Assembly: GCA_036872755.1 (NCBI GenBank)
Contig: JAVHNS010000023.1
Coordinates: 61,273-125,272, forward strand
DNA from: Orbilia blumenaviensis
Lineage: Eukaryota > Ascomycota > Orbiliomycetes > Orbiliales > Orbiliaceae
Reading direction: 5' to 3'
DNA length: 64,000 bases
Below are positions 1 to 13,150 of the stretch, piece after piece. The translations under genes and the position numbers were made by a program. Every line of letters begins with the position of its first letter. Positions within the stretch are counted from its first letter, which is position 1. A model generated the notes under the pieces. It did not search any database. It worked only from the letters and a program-made list of their open reading frames with translations, and had not been told where the DNA came from.

Positions 1-690
1 ATCTAACTTTTTATAAATTATTATATATTTATTTTTTATTTTTTTTATTTTTTTTAATTTTGTTATTTTTAGTGAAAATTAAATTATGTACTTAATAATT
101 TTTAATGTTAAAATTATTCTTATTTGATTTTTATGTAATTTAATTTAGTTTTATATGCAGAATGGTTACATAACACATATTAAAATAACATTATAAAATT
201 TTTAAAATTAAATAAAAATAAAATAAAATTAAATAAAAATAAAAGTAAAATAATTTTAAAATTAAAAATAGTTATATAATTATATATAAAAGCTATATTA
301 AAATTATATTAATTATTATATTAATTATTATTATATTAATTATTATATTAATTATTATATTAATTATTATATTAATTATTATTATATTAATTATTATATT
401 AATTATTATATTAATTATTATATTAATTATTATATTAGTTATTATATTATTTTTTATATTAATTATTATATTATTTATTATATTAGTTATTATATTATTT
501 TTTATATTAATTATTATATTATTTATTATATTAAGTATTTTATTAATTGTTATAATTATAATATTATTTATTATATGAAATATTATATTAATTATTATAA
601 TAGTTATTATATTAAATATTATATTAATTATTATTAATTTATAATCAAGATGCGGCAGTCGGGTTTGAGTGCTGCGCAGCAGCCTCCTAG
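1..690 (+). mobile_element. Helitron-like element, family A medium form, 5' end outside window
   Basis: The 3' terminus is intact: an inverted copy of the family 5' end (GGCAGTCGGG, one base off the usual TGCAGTCGGG), the hairpin GCTGCGCAGC, then CTCCTAG, followed by T at 691. A 12-bp AT array precedes it. A decayed CACGTG/GCATGC module is visible around 155-185. Position 1 aligns with the interior of the copy at 34610-35532, so roughly 300 bases lie upstream of the window. No Rep or helicase coding sequence is present, so the copy would depend on enzymes supplied elsewhere. It sits in a repeat that recurs near 50890-51020. Confidence 0.8.
296..640. repeat. 12-bp AT tandem array inside Helitron-like element
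   Basis: Repeats of TTATTATATTAA with some 15-bp and substituted variants. Related arrays lie at 10940-11175 and 35205-35480 in the same relative position, just inside the 3' end. The unit read on the other strand is AATTAATATAAT. Confidence 0.85.
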
Positions 691-1338
691 TAAAAATATT
701 AAATTTTTTATAAAATAGTATAATAAATTTAAATATATTTTATATTATATTTAATGAAAATCAATATAAAAATTGAAATTAAATTAATTTTTAAAAAAAA
801 GTTATTAATTTATTAAATTTATATATAAATTAAAAAAACCAAAAAGTTTTTAATCATAATAATATTGAAATTAAATATAAGATATTTTAAGAAAAGATTT
901 ATAATAATTTATGAAATAAATTATTTTTAATAAAAAAAAAAAAAAAAAACTATTCTATTATTTTTATACATAATTATTTTAAATAAACAAAAATATAGAT
1001 AATAATTTATAAAATTAATATCTACAATAATTTTAAATTATTTATTATTAAAATGAAAACAAAAATTAATATAAAAAATTATATAAGATTTTTATGTAAT
1101 GAAATAAAAAAAATATAATAATTAAAAATTTTGAAATTTTTTATAAAATTAAATTTAAATATTTTTTATTATAATATTAAAATTTAAACAATATAACTGA
1201 AAAATAAATGGAAATATTAATTTTTATGATTATAATATTATTATATAAAATAAATTTATTAATATTCTTTTAAAAAAAAACTATGATTATGATTACTTAT
1301 TTAAAGAATGAACTTTTATTATAAAATTTCAATAATAA
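691..1338. other. AT-rich DNA with a dispersed repeat at its left end
   Basis: About 700-830 closely matches 50890-51020, where TIR element 51040-52324 has inserted just downstream. I see no gene or recognisable protein motif in the rest. Confidence 0.5.
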
Positions 1339-1690
1339 TATTACACCTGTCCCAGGTATTTCCCGAATAAGAAATTCCTAAAATAACCTAACATTCTTTA
1401 ACTAATTATATTCTTAATCTAAAATATTCAAATTATCTTTTTAAAATAAGTTAAATTAAATATAAAAATATCAAATAATATAACTCCTAATAAAAGTATA
1501 TTAAATTTAATAAATAAAAATAATAAACAAAATGTGTTAAATATTAATAAATTAATTAATGAAATTTAAAAAAAAAAATTTAAAACTACTATTATTTACA
1601 GATTTTTATATATATAAATATTATTTATATGAATTATAGACTATTTATAAGATAAATATATAATATATTAAGGATATTATATATATTAAG
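1339..1690 (+). repeat. Dispersed repeat, probable LTR, copy 1
   Basis: Closely similar to 52363-52685 in the same orientation. It contains a less mutated core (CACCTGTCCCAGGTATTTCC) and a downstream TATATATAA stretch that could be an LTR TATA box. The other copy starts with TG. I could not fix the 3' boundary or find a target duplication, so the LTR assignment is inference. Confidence 0.5.
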
Positions 1691-4600
1691 AATATTTAAT
1701 ATATTAAAATATATTTAATATAATTAATTATAATATTGTTTTTTTTAAGAAAAATTTTTAAAAGAAAAATTTTTATATGGGATTTTGTTGTATATAAAAG
1801 ATATAATAAAATTAAATAAGAAATTTTTATATAAGATTTATTCATAAAATTTTTTTAAATTTTTTATATAAATTTGTTTTTAGTATTTGTAAAATCTTAA
1901 TTTAATTATTATTCTTATAAACAATTATAAATAAAACAAAAAATATTGATTGTATTAAACAATAAAAAACAAATTATAAATAATAATCAAAATTCAAAAT
2001 TTAAAACTAAAAACTTAAATAATAATATTAAAAATCCAAATTTTAATACTAAAAATAATGAAGTTTAACTATCTTTATCTCAAAAAAAAAATTAACAAAT
2101 TAATATTTAAAATATTAAATTAAATGAGTAACTTTTGAATTTTTTAATTATTAATTTAAATATTATTTAAAAAACCTTATTAGATGTTAAACATTATATT
2201 TTTAGAAATTTTCAATTTATTATTAAAAGTAATGAATGGTTTGTTTAGGAAGTTTTTAATATTTATTTTCTTTTTTATTTTAGTTAATTAATATTTAAAT
2301 ATATATATAATTAATAATATTAAATAATATCTCAAAATTTTATATTAAATATTAAATGATAATTATTATTTTTAAAAATTGTGTATAAGGAATTCTGATT
2401 TTTAAATTATTAATTATATAATTAATTAGAAATTAGAATTTTAGACTTTAATAATCTTTTAATGGATATTAAACATTTAATATATTTAATTAATCTTTTT
2501 TTTTAAAGAAAAAATCTACTTTATTAAAATTTTATTTTTTATAATAAAAAAAAAATATATAAAATTTTTTAAAAATATTAACTATTTTTTATTGAATTGT
2601 TATTAGAGATTTAGGATTTTTATATAATAAAAATATTTAAAATTATAATAATTATAGAATTTTAAATTAATTATAATAATTAAGCATATAATATTTATAA
2701 TCTGGTATTAATTATTTATTAATTGTTAAATTATAACTATTATAAAATTATTTTAATTATTAATATTATTTATATAATATAATTAATTTTAAATTCTATA
2801 TTAATAAATTTTTAAATTAATAATTATATAAATTTGAAGATTTATAATATTATTTATGATAAAATTGTAAATTACAATGAGTGATAACTATTGGTTATTT
2901 ATTATTCAATCTCATTTTAATTAAAATAAATTTAAAATATTAAAATATAATTTTATTTTTTGTTTAAAATTTATATTTTAAAATAATTTTTTTTTTTTCT
3001 TTATTTTTTTTTTCTTTTTTTTTATTAATTTATACTATCCGTTAATAAATGTTATTTATTTAATATATTTTTATTATTATTATTATAATTAAAACAAAAA
3101 AATCTATCAAATTTATAAAATTTATAAAATTTATTATTATAAATATAAAAAATAAAGTAATAAAGAAAATAATAATATAAGTAGAGAAATTTCTTCTATC
3201 CATAATAAAGTTTTTATTATCTAATAATATTTATATTATAAATATATTAATAACTAATAAAATATAAAAATTCCAATTATATTATTATAAAAAACAATAA
3301 CAAATAATAATAATCCATTAAATTTTATTATAAATATATTATTATAAAAAGTAATAACAAATAATAGTAATTTATTAAATTTTATATTATCTGATATAAC
3401 AATATTAAAACATTTGTTTACAAAATTAAATTATAAAATATTAAATTTAACAAAAAAAACAAAAAAATTAATTAAAAAAATTAATTATTTTATAATTTTT
3501 TTACTAATACCATTTTTTATTAATTTTTTATTATCCATTATATAATCCACTAATATTTTTATAAAATTAAATAAATAAATATATAAAAAAATAAATTTAA
3601 TTTTAAAATCTACTCCATTACAATCTTATAATATTTTTTCAATAAATTTTGATAAATTATTATTATTTAATATATAAATAAATTTAACTAAATTATTTAT
3701 TATAACAATTTTTATTTTAAAAAAAATAATAAAAAATAATAATAAATTTATAATTAAAATATTATCTATGATTATAATATTATTTATTATCAAATATTAT
3801 ATGTTTAATTAAAAATATTTAATAATTTTTACTTATTAATTTAAAATAATAAATAATAATTAAAAATTAATAATATTATATTTTGTAATATGTTAAAAAT
3901 TTAAAAATTTAAAAACATTTTTTTTAATAATATATATAATAACAAAATTAGTTAATAATATATTAAGAATATATTTAATAAATAATAAAAAAATAATAAA
4001 TTATAATAATAATATTAAAGTTTTTTAATATATTTATAAAAAATTATATTTTTTTTTAAATAAAATTAATATTTATGAAAAATATTAAAGTTAATATTTT
4101 TTTTAATGGTTTTGGGGTATATTATTTTTTTTTGATAAAAATATTTAAAAATATATTTAAAATTTTTTAATAAATTTTAATAAATAATTAAATTATTAAT
4201 ATGTAGAACATCTTACAAAATTATTTAATTTTAATTAAAATTATCTTATTAATATTATTAAAAAAATTATAAAAAACATTTATTATTTAAAAAATATTAT
4301 TAAATATTGTAAAATTTGAGTATAAAATTTATTAATTAAAAATTAATATTTTATTTATAAAAATTTTATAATAAAAATAAATTTACTTTTTTATAATTTT
4401 AAATAAAAAAAATTTAATAATTAATAATAATAAAGTATAAATATATTATTTATATATTTTATTATTTTTATAATATTAATTAAATAATATTAAAAAATTT
4501 TTATAAATTAAAAGATTTTTAATTTAAAATTAATAAATATAATAAATATAAAATTAATAATTTAAATTATAATAATAATATTTATTATATTGAAGTAATA

Positions 4601-5255
4601 GGAGATTGAGATTTAAAATATAAATATAATTGTAGTAATAATAATTAATAAAAATATAACATTTATTATTTTATAATTAATATATTTTATAAATTAATAA
4701 ATATTAATAATTTATAAAAAACATTTTGAATTTTTATAAATTTATTAGTTTATATAAGAAAAAATTTTATAAATCATTTAATATTTAATATAAACTATTT
4801 TCAAAAAAATAATCTAATTAAAAAGGGAAACTCAAAATCTAAATCTAATATTACTAATAATAAAAAAAAAAAAAAATTTTAATAATTTTCTTACTAATAT
4901 CTAACAAATAATTATTGTTTTATTTTTTTCTATTGCAAATATATATTTATATTAAAATTATATTAATAATAATAATAATAATTTTAAATTACAAAAACAA
5001 ATTTATTTGTGTTATATTTAATTATTAACAATAATTATTTATAAACTACTATAAAAAAAATTGTTTTATATTAAATTCTTAAAAACATAAATTTTATCAA
5101 CATTTTAAATTTTAATATTTATATAATAATTATGATAACTTGAGTTTTTTGACATTTATAAAAGTTTGAAAAATATTGTTTAATAAATAATAATCATTTT
5201 ATAGTTTTTGAAAAGTAGATGAAAATTCTGATTTTCAGATGATATTTTAAATCAA
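1691..5255. other. Featureless AT-rich DNA
   Basis: Homopolymer runs and AT words with stops in all frames. No motif I could assign. Probably internal sequence of a retroelement whose LTR is the preceding repeat, but I cannot show this. Confidence 0.4.
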
Positions 5256-5310
5256 AAGGCTTTTTGGCTTATTGGCTTCAGAAGCTTGGGAAGCCAACAC
5301 TTTTTTTTGT
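5256..5310. other. Small GC-normal patch
   Basis: Contains repeated AAGCC/GGCTT words, for example GGCTTATTGGCTTCAGAAGC, directly left of a long TTA microsatellite. A GC-normal 3' end beside a trinucleotide tail can be the tail of a non-LTR retroposon, but no second copy of the body was found. Confidence 0.3.
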
Positions 5311-5317
5311 TGATATA

Positions 5318-6156
<839 letters not shown>

Positions 6157-6283
6157 TTTAATTAATTTTATTTTTATTATATATTTAATGAATTTGTATA
6201 TATATAGAAATATATATAATTAAAAAAATAAAATCAAGTTAAATTAAATTAAATTAAATTAAATCAAATTAAATTCAAAGATT

Positions 6284-6470
6284 AAAAATAAAAATAAAAA
6301 TAAAAATAAAAATAAAAATAAAAATAAAAATAAAAATAAAAATAAAAATAAAAATAAAAATAAAAATAAAAATAAAAATAAAAATAAAAATAAAAATAAA
6401 AATAAAAATAAAAATAAATATAAATATAAATATAAATATAAATATAAATATAAATATAAATATAAATATA
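6284..6470. repeat. (AAAAAT)n then (AAATAT)n microsatellite
   Basis: A pure hexamer run to about 6416 followed by a related hexamer run. The equivalent position in the other two long family A copies carries the same hexamer (18500-18600 and, inverted, 45301-45373), so the array belongs to the element. Confidence 0.95.
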
Positions 6471-6479
6471 TATAGTTTT

Positions 6480-6710
6480 TGTGTCTATCACGTGACTATT
6501 TTGCATGCAAAAACTAAAAATTCAATTAAAATAATCAAAAAATTAAATTAAAAATTAATTTTTGAATTTTAAAGTCAGATTTTGTATATGTCACGTGACC
6601 ATTTTGCATGCAAAAACTAAAAATTTAATTAAAATAATTAAAATAAATTAAAAATTAAAAATTACTTTTTAAAATTAGATTTGATATGTGTTATGTGATT
6701 ATTTTGTAAA
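6480..6710. repeat. About 105-bp internal repeat with CACGTGAC and GCATGC motifs
   Basis: Two good copies (near 6480-6530 and 6590-6640) and one decayed copy (near 6690) of a module reading CACGTGACnATTTTGCATGC then AAAAACTAAA. Both CACGTG and GCATGC are palindromic. Similar modules occur in other family A copies and in the TIR elements. Confidence 0.75.
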
Positions 6711-7280
6711 AAGTAAATAAATTGAAATTATATATATATATAAAATTTAAATATAAAATTGTTTTATGTTTATGATTTTGATTAAAAGTGACTCAATAAA
6801 AAAAAATAAAAAAAATATTAAAAATGTATTTATAGATCTGTATATTTAATCAAAGTTAGATAAAGAGTTAAAGAAAACTATATTAAAATTTTAAAGTTAT
6901 AGATTTAAAAAAATAAAAATGGTGAAGATTTTTGTTAGAGGTGATTTTAGAAGTTTCTTAGCAATTTTTGTTAAGATTTGAAAATAATGCCAAAACTTTA
7001 AAAATCTTATACAAATTTATATGGTAAAAATTCAAAAAAAAAATCTCCAAATTCGCCAAAAACAACACATTTTTTGGCAAATCTCATATGGATCGCGCCT
7101 CGCGCTGGTTCAATTCTAACCCTCCTGCAATACTGCAGTCGGGCATTTAAAAATATTATAATAATACCTACTATTTAAAAAATATATTTTATAATTTAAA
7201 TTATATAATAAATTCAATAATTAAATTAAAATTTTATTTAAATTTAAATTAAAATATTAATAAAAATAAAATAATATATA

Positions 7281-8737
7281 CTCTTGAGGAAAAGGCTATT
7301 TCACAGCAATCATCAAACGACCGTTGGAAAACTAGTAAACTGTTTTTCGGTTTTCAACGGTTGGGTTATGTGAGCTAATTGACCTAATAACTTTCGTTTA
7401 ATAGTTGAATAATTAGGATTTTGTTGTATAACAACCATTAAAAACTACTGTTACGGTTGCTACTACGGTTGTTGTTATGGTTATTGTACAGTTGTCGCCC
7501 TATTATGGCACGATTTTATTGATTTACGGCGATCACAACACAAAATTTATAGCGTTTAGTAGATCACTTAGTAGTAGAATAGTTAATAAAACAGCTAGTG
7601 GAATAGTTAATAAAACAGCTAGTAAAACAATTAGTAAAACAACTAGTAGAACGATTAATACGGCAGCTAGTATGTTAGTTAATATGGTAACTAATACAAC
7701 AACTAGTATAGTAATTAATACAGTAGTGATATAGCAATTAGTAGAACAACTAGTAGAATAGTTAATATAGCAGCTAATACGGTAGTTAGTCTGGCAGCTA
7801 GTATAGTAATTAGTATAGTAGTTAGTATAGCAGTTAGTAAAGCAGTTAGTAAAGTAGTTAGTAAATAAGGTAGCTAATAGATTATTTAACTAGTAGAACA
7901 GTTGGTATGGCAGCTAGTATGGCAGCTAGTAAGGCAGTTAGCAAAGTAGCTAGTATGGCAGCTAGTACGGCAGCTAGTAAGGCAGTTAGCAAAGTAGCTA
8001 GTAAGGCAGTTAGTGGAGGACTTAACTAGTAGAACAGCTGGTATGGTAGCTAGTATGGCAGCTAGTAAGGCAGTTAGTAAAGTAGCTAGTAAGGCAGTTA
8101 GTGGAGGACTTAGCAAGTTAGTAGCTAGTGAGACAGTTAGCTAGTGAGGCAGCTAGCTAGTGAAGCGGTAGAGTGATAGATTGAAAGAGAAGTTGAAAGT
8201 AAATTAATAACTTAGTTCAAAATAATTTAAAAAAAATAAAATTTGAAAATCATTTTTTATAACCAATTTGCATGCACAAACTAAATTAAATTGAAATTAA
8301 AGAAAAAATTGATTAAATTAACGAAAATAATTACATAACTATTATATTTTATTTATTTATTTATTTATTTATTTTTAATTAAAATAATTAAAATAATTAT
8401 TTAATAACAACAATATAACTGTTAATAAACAATTTACAAATAATTAAAAAAACGATTATCACAACTACAATACAACCACAATAACGAAGCACAACCATCA
8501 CAAAACCAATTTCAAATAATTAAAGAAATAATTTTTCGAATAAATTAAAAATAATTATTAAAACAATTTTAAAACAGTTGTCATACTATTAAATTATAAT
8601 TTAACAACTATTAGAAAACCATTAATAAATCTGCTAAATAACAGTTATCACAACCGTGAATTTATAGTAGCTGAACCAGCAAGAAACCACCCAACCGTTA
8701 TCTTCTAGTTGGCCAACCCCCAGCTTTGTCTCAAGAG
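7281..8737 (+). mobile_element. TIR element of about 1.46 kb with TA flanks
   Basis: Begins CTCTTGAGGAAAAG and ends CTTTGTCTCAAGAG, an imperfect terminal inverted repeat. TA lies directly outside on both sides (7279-7280 and 8738-8739), as expected of Tc1/mariner-type insertion. Inside are: a left region with ACGGTT-like words; a block at 7512-7570 shared with 12733-12790 and, inverted, 51988-52039; a 12-bp array; a GCATGC module near 8268; and a right region rich in AACCGT. No transposase is recognisable, so this is a non-autonomous element. The TIR sequence does not let me name a family beyond TA targeting. Base composition is clearly higher in GC than the surroundings. Confidence 0.85.
7560..8165. 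repeat. 12-bp tandem array, unit AGCTAGTATGGC
   Basis: Some 50 imperfect units such as AGCTAGTATGGC, AGCTAGTAAGGC and AGTTAGCAAAGT. The period is four codons, so the array holds open frames on both strands with Ala-Ser-Arg-Thr-like repeats. I regard these as by-products of the repeat. Confidence 0.9.
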
Positions 8738-8739
8738 TA

Positions 8740-9779
8740 AAAATATTTATAAAAATAAATTTTTTATTTTTTATATTTAATAATATATTAAATATAAAAA
8801 AAATAATAAAAAAGAAATTAATTTTAAAACTTTAAATATAATTATTTAAAAATAATAATTTAATTTTATTAATTTTATTAATATTTTTAATATTAATTTT
8901 TTTTTTAAATTTTTTAATTAAAATATTTAAATTTTAAAATTAAATAAGGTAAAATAATTTTTGAAAAAAAAAATTATGAGTATTGAAAATTTTTTGAAAA
9001 ATTAGAAAAATTTAAAAAAAAAATATTTTATTTTTATAATAATAGTAAAAAATATTTTAATAATATTAATTATTTTAATAAATTTTAAAAAAGTGTTTAA
9101 TAAAGTTAAAAATATTATTATTTATTAATAAAATTATCTTTAATTTAATATTATTTAAAATCTTTTATTTTAATTTAAATATTTTTTAAATAAAAATAAT
9201 TTAAAAAATATTTAAATTAAAATAAAAGATTTTAAATAATAAAATAATATTAAGTAAAATAATTAAAATTTTTAAAAATAAAACCAAAGAAAAATATAAA
9301 AATAATAAATATAATTTTAAAATAAAAATTAATAAAAAAATTATTTATAAAAAAAAAGAGAAAAATAAATTTAAAATAAGAAAATATATTTTGACTTTAA
9401 TTCAAAAATTATCTACCAAAAAATTTAAAATATAAAATAAAATTATTTATTTAATATATTTTATATATTCTTTAATTTAAAGTAAATTAATATATTAATT
9501 TATTAAGATTATAATAATAAATATTATTATTTTTATTTTATAAATATTATTATTTTTATTTTATAAATATTATTATTTTTATTTTATAAATATTATTATT
9601 TTTATTTATAATAGATATTATTATCTTTATTTATAATAAATATTATTATTTTTATTATTATTATTTTAAGAGTATTAATAAAATATTTATCAAATATATT
9701 TATAAATTTATATTTTTAAGAATTTTAATAATTAATATTATATAATATAATATTTTTATAATAATTTATTTTTAATAAA
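8740..9779. other. AT-rich DNA with a short tandem repeat
   Basis: No gene seen. Around 9519-9655 there are five to six copies of a roughly 23-bp unit (TAAATATTATTATTTTTATTT). Confidence 0.5.
9519..9655. repeat. 23-bp tandem repeat
   Basis: Near-identical consecutive units of about 23 bp, decaying to the right. It resembles no other repeat in the window. Confidence 0.8.
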
Positions 9780-10016
9780 TTCAGAAAATTTTATAAACTT
9801 AAAGCAATTTATGATTTTTAAGTCTACTAAACTACATAAAATGGTTTGATAAAAATTTTAAGTTTATGAAGTAATTTATAGATTTGATTTTTCAAGTTCA
9901 TAGTCCACGCAATTTAAACTTACAAACCCATCGTTTGAAACCACTCCAAACCGCTCCATTCCCTCACTACTCGCGCTGGTTCAACTTTAACCCTCCTGCA
10001 TAAATGCAGTCGGGTA
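9780..10016 (-). mobile_element. Helitron-like 5' end with a different interior
   Basis: The last 50 bases are a good - strand family A 5' terminus: CGCTGGTTCAAC, CCCTCCTGCA, the TGCA-TAAA-TGCA hairpin and GTCGGGTA followed by T. Leftwards the sequence departs from every other copy here. It lacks the shared palindrome and the CACGTG module, and instead contains words such as CATAGTCCACGCAATTTAAA. The left limit is only where GC content drops. It may be a third subfamily or a chimaera. No 3' terminus was found. Confidence 0.55.
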
Positions 10017-10877
10017 TTATAAAAAAAAACACTTTCATATTAATCTTATAAACTTTAAAGTTAAATTTATAAATATTATATTTGTAATTAAATTTAAAGA
10101 TTATATTTAAATTTTTAAAGTAAGTATATTTTGAAACTGTTTCTTCTTATTTTTTTATAATTTTAATTATTTTTTATTTAAAAATTATAAGTTAATAAAT
10201 TTTTTTTTATAATAATTTTAATAGTTTATTAATAATAACATATTTTCAACTTTAAAATTAAAATCTTAAAAAAAAAAAAAATAATAATAAAAATAAAATT
10301 ATAAAAAAAACCAAACAGATTACCACACTTCAAAACACCTAAAAATTTAATAAAATCAAATTTAAAAAAATTACTTTTATAAAAAATTAATTTTAAAAAT
10401 TTTAATTATAATAATTAAGAATATATTAAAATTAAAAACCTTTTTTTTTAATTAAAACCCTATAAAAGTTATAAAGAAAATTTAAAATTGTAATAATAAT
10501 TAAAAATATAAATAAAATAAAACATTTTATAATAATATTTTTAAAATTTTAGATAATAATATATTTATATTTATTCTAACTTTTAGTATTTATTTCTTTT
10601 AATTAAAAACAATTAATAATTTATACATTAGTTTATATAATAATATTTTTTTAATTTTTTAAATTTTAATTATTTTTATTATTATTTTCTAAATATCTTT
10701 TAATAACTAGTAATTTTTCATTTTTTTAAATATATTTTTATAAATAAACATTTTAAGCTTTTTATAATTTAATATTAATTAACTAATAAAAACTTTCATA
10801 AAACACTATAAACTAATTTAAAATTATCAACAATTCTTTTTATATTTAATAATAAATTTAACAAACTTGAATAATTA
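10017..10877. other. Featureless AT-rich DNA
   Basis: No motif recognised. Poly-A/T runs only. Confidence 0.4.
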
Positions 10878-11766
10878 CTAGGAGGCTGCTGCGCAGCACT
10901 CAAACCCGGCTGCAGCATCTTGATTTTAAATGAATATATAATAATTAATATAATAATTAATATAAAAAATAATATAATAACTAATATAATAATTCAAGTT
11001 AATATAATAATTAATATAATAATTAATATAATAACTAATATAATAATTAATATAATAATTAATATAATAACTAATATAATAATTAATATAATAATTAATA
11101 TAATAACTAATATAATAATTAATATAATAGCTAATATAATAATTAATATAATAACTAATATAATAATTAATATAATTTCAATGTCACTTTTGTATGTGAT
11201 CACGTGACTATTTTTGACGTCAAAACTATTTTTTATTTAATTTTTATTTAGTTTAATTTTAAAAAGTTTGTAACATCATTTTAGTAATGTGATCATGTGA
11301 TTATTTTGCATGCAAAAATTAAATTAAATTAAAATAAATTAATTAAAAATTTATTAAAAATATAGTTTTAATATTAAAAATAATTATATAATTTGATTTT
11401 TATTAAAAGTTATTTAATTAAAAAAAATAAAAAAAATATAAAAATGATAGTTATATATTTATTTGTTTAATTAAAAGTAGATAAATGGTTAAAAAAAAAG
11501 TATATTTAAATTTTAAAATTATAAATTTAAAAATATAAAAATGGTAAAGACTTTTATTAAAAATAATTTTTAAAATTTTTTAGTTAAAATTTGAAAATTA
11601 GTGTTAAAATTACTAAGATTTTAAAAATCTTATATAAATTTATATAGTAAAAATTAAAAAATATATTTTTCTAAATTAGTTAAAAATAATATATTTTTTT
11701 ACAAATCTAAATAAAATCATGCTTCACACTGGTTCAACTTTAATTCTCCTGCAAAGTAGTTGGGCA
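10878..11766 (-). mobile_element. Helitron-like element, family A medium form, complete
   Basis: An 889-bp element with both ends. The + strand shows A, then CTAGGAGG, the GCTGCGCAGC hairpin, CCCGGCTGCA, a 12-bp array, two CACGTG/GCATGC-type modules, the AT-decayed interior and finally the 5' end (CTCCTGCAAAG, GTTGGGCA) before T. The 5' hairpin is damaged: the bases between CTGCA and GTTGGG are shorter than in other copies. No protein coding is visible. It is a sister of 34610-35532 and 62943-63775. Confidence 0.85.
10940..11175. repeat. 12-bp array, unit AATTAATATAAT
   Basis: About 19 units, mostly AATTAATATAAT with AACTAATATAAT variants and one AGCTAATATAAT. The last variant is intermediate towards the AGCTAGTATGGC unit of the TIR elements. 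Confidence 0.9.
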
Positions 11767-12446
11767 TTTTTAATAAAATTAATATAAAAACTTTTATTAT
11801 TTTACAATAATTTTAAAATATTTTTAATTATATTTAATTAAATAAATATAATAATTTATTATTTAAAATAACTTATTTAATAATAAATATTATATTTAAA
11901 ATAATAAATTTAAAAAACTTTATTTTTATTTTGATAATTATTTAAAATGAATATATAATAATAAAAACTTTTTAAATAAAAAAATTTATATATAATTAAT
12001 AATTTAAATTAAACATATATTCTTAATGTATAATCTTATATAAAAATTATAACTTTAAAAAAAAATATTATAAATAATATTATTTTTATTAAAACTAATA
12101 TTTTAACATTTTTAATAAAAAAATTATGTTAAAAACCTAATTTATATTATTTTTATTAAAAATATAAATAATTTAATATTTATAAATAATTATAAAAAAA
12201 ATATTAATATAAATTGATGTTTCTTTTAAATTTAAATAATTTTTTAAAAATATCATTATCATCCTCCACAATTTTTAATATCATAAACAATCAAACTAAT
12301 GTTTTACCTTTTTAAAAAAAAAATTAAAAATAAACTGTTTTAAATTTTAATATAAATTACAAACCTTAATACATAGTATTACAAAACTTTAAAATTATTA
12401 TAAATATTAAATTATAAATACTATTTTATATATTTTATATTTCTTA
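11767..12446. other. AT-rich DNA between two elements
   Basis: No gene or repeat recognised. Confidence 0.4.
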
Positions 12447-12667
12447 CTCTTGAGGAAAAGCATGCTCTAGCAAGACGGTGGCGAGACGGTCAGAAAACTG
12501 CCAAACGGTGTCGTGGTTACATGACAGTAATATGACGGCTGTATGACGGCTGTATAATGGTTGTAAGACGGCTATATGACAGCTATATGACAGCTGTACA
12601 ACGGTGGTATAACCGTGGCCTAACCGTCATATTACTTAAAAACGATCTGCTAACGATTTGCCAGCGG

Positions 12668-12725
12668 TTTTCTAACAGTTTTCAGACGGTTTTCAGACGG
12701 TTTTCAGACGGTTTTCAGACGGTTT
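12668..12725. repeat. 11-bp tandem repeat TTTTCAGACGG
   Basis: Five consecutive units inside the TIR element, the last ending in GGTTTCG. Confidence 0.9.
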
Positions 12726-12789
12726 CGTTGTGGTTTTATTGATTTGCGGCGATCGCAACACAAAATTTACAGCGTTCAGTAGATCACTT

Positions 12790-13150
12790 AATAGATTGAT
12801 AGCTAATAGAACAGCTAATAGAACAGCAAGCAGAATGGCTAGTAGAACGGCTAGTAGAACGGCTAGTAGAACGGCTAGTAGAACAGCTAGTACGGCAGCT
12901 AGTGAGACAACTAGTACAGCAGCTAATACAGCAGTTAGCAAAGCAGCTAATAAGTAAGGCAGCTAGTAAAGTACTTAGCTAGTAGAATAGCTAGCAGCTA
13001 GTATGACAACCAGTACGGCAGCTAATGCAGCTAATACAGCAGTTAGCAAAACAGTTATAAGGCAGCTAGTAGAGGACTTAGCAAGTTAGCAACTAACACG
13101 GCAGCTAGCTAGAAAGGCAGCTAGCTAGAGAGGCAGCTAGCTAGTGAGAC
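12790..13150. repeat. 12-bp tandem array of TIR element
   Basis: Units such as AGCTAGTAGAACGG and AGCTAGTACGGC, homologous to 7560-8165 and, inverted, 51600-51985. Openness in two frames follows from the four-codon period. Confidence 0.88.

Larger units (their letters stand above)
6157..7145 (-). mobile_element. Helitron-like element, family A long form, 3' end not found
   Basis: On the - strand it starts TGCCCGACTGCA with a hairpin CTGCA-GTAT-TGCAG, flanked by T at 7146 on the + strand. The 5' region is well preserved (about 7085-7145). Further in lie three spaced copies of a module with CACGTGAC and TTTTGCATGC near 6490, 6595 and 6690, then an AAAAAT array. The same order occurs in the copies at 17516-19558 and 44683-46574. 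The left limit given is where similarity becomes unclear; the real 3' end may lie farther left or be lost. No coding capacity. Confidence 0.7.

Noticed and set aside
296..640. CRISPR-like array
   Set aside because: The 12-bp units are contiguous without spacers and belong to a transposable element.
6282..6506. - strand frame of alternating Tyr, Ile and Phe
   Set aside because: Translation of the AAAAAT and AAATAT hexamer arrays; no start context or conservation.
7477..8116. Ala-Ser-Thr and Leu-Thr-Ala-Leu repeat frames on both strands, likewise at 12693-12957 and 51650-51850
   Set aside because: The 12-bp repeat has a four-codon period, so it stays open in several frames by construction. 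Both strands being open argues against a gene.
10920..11207. Asn-Ile repeat frame and its - strand Ile-Leu counterpart
   Set aside because: Product of the 12-bp AATTAATATAAT array.
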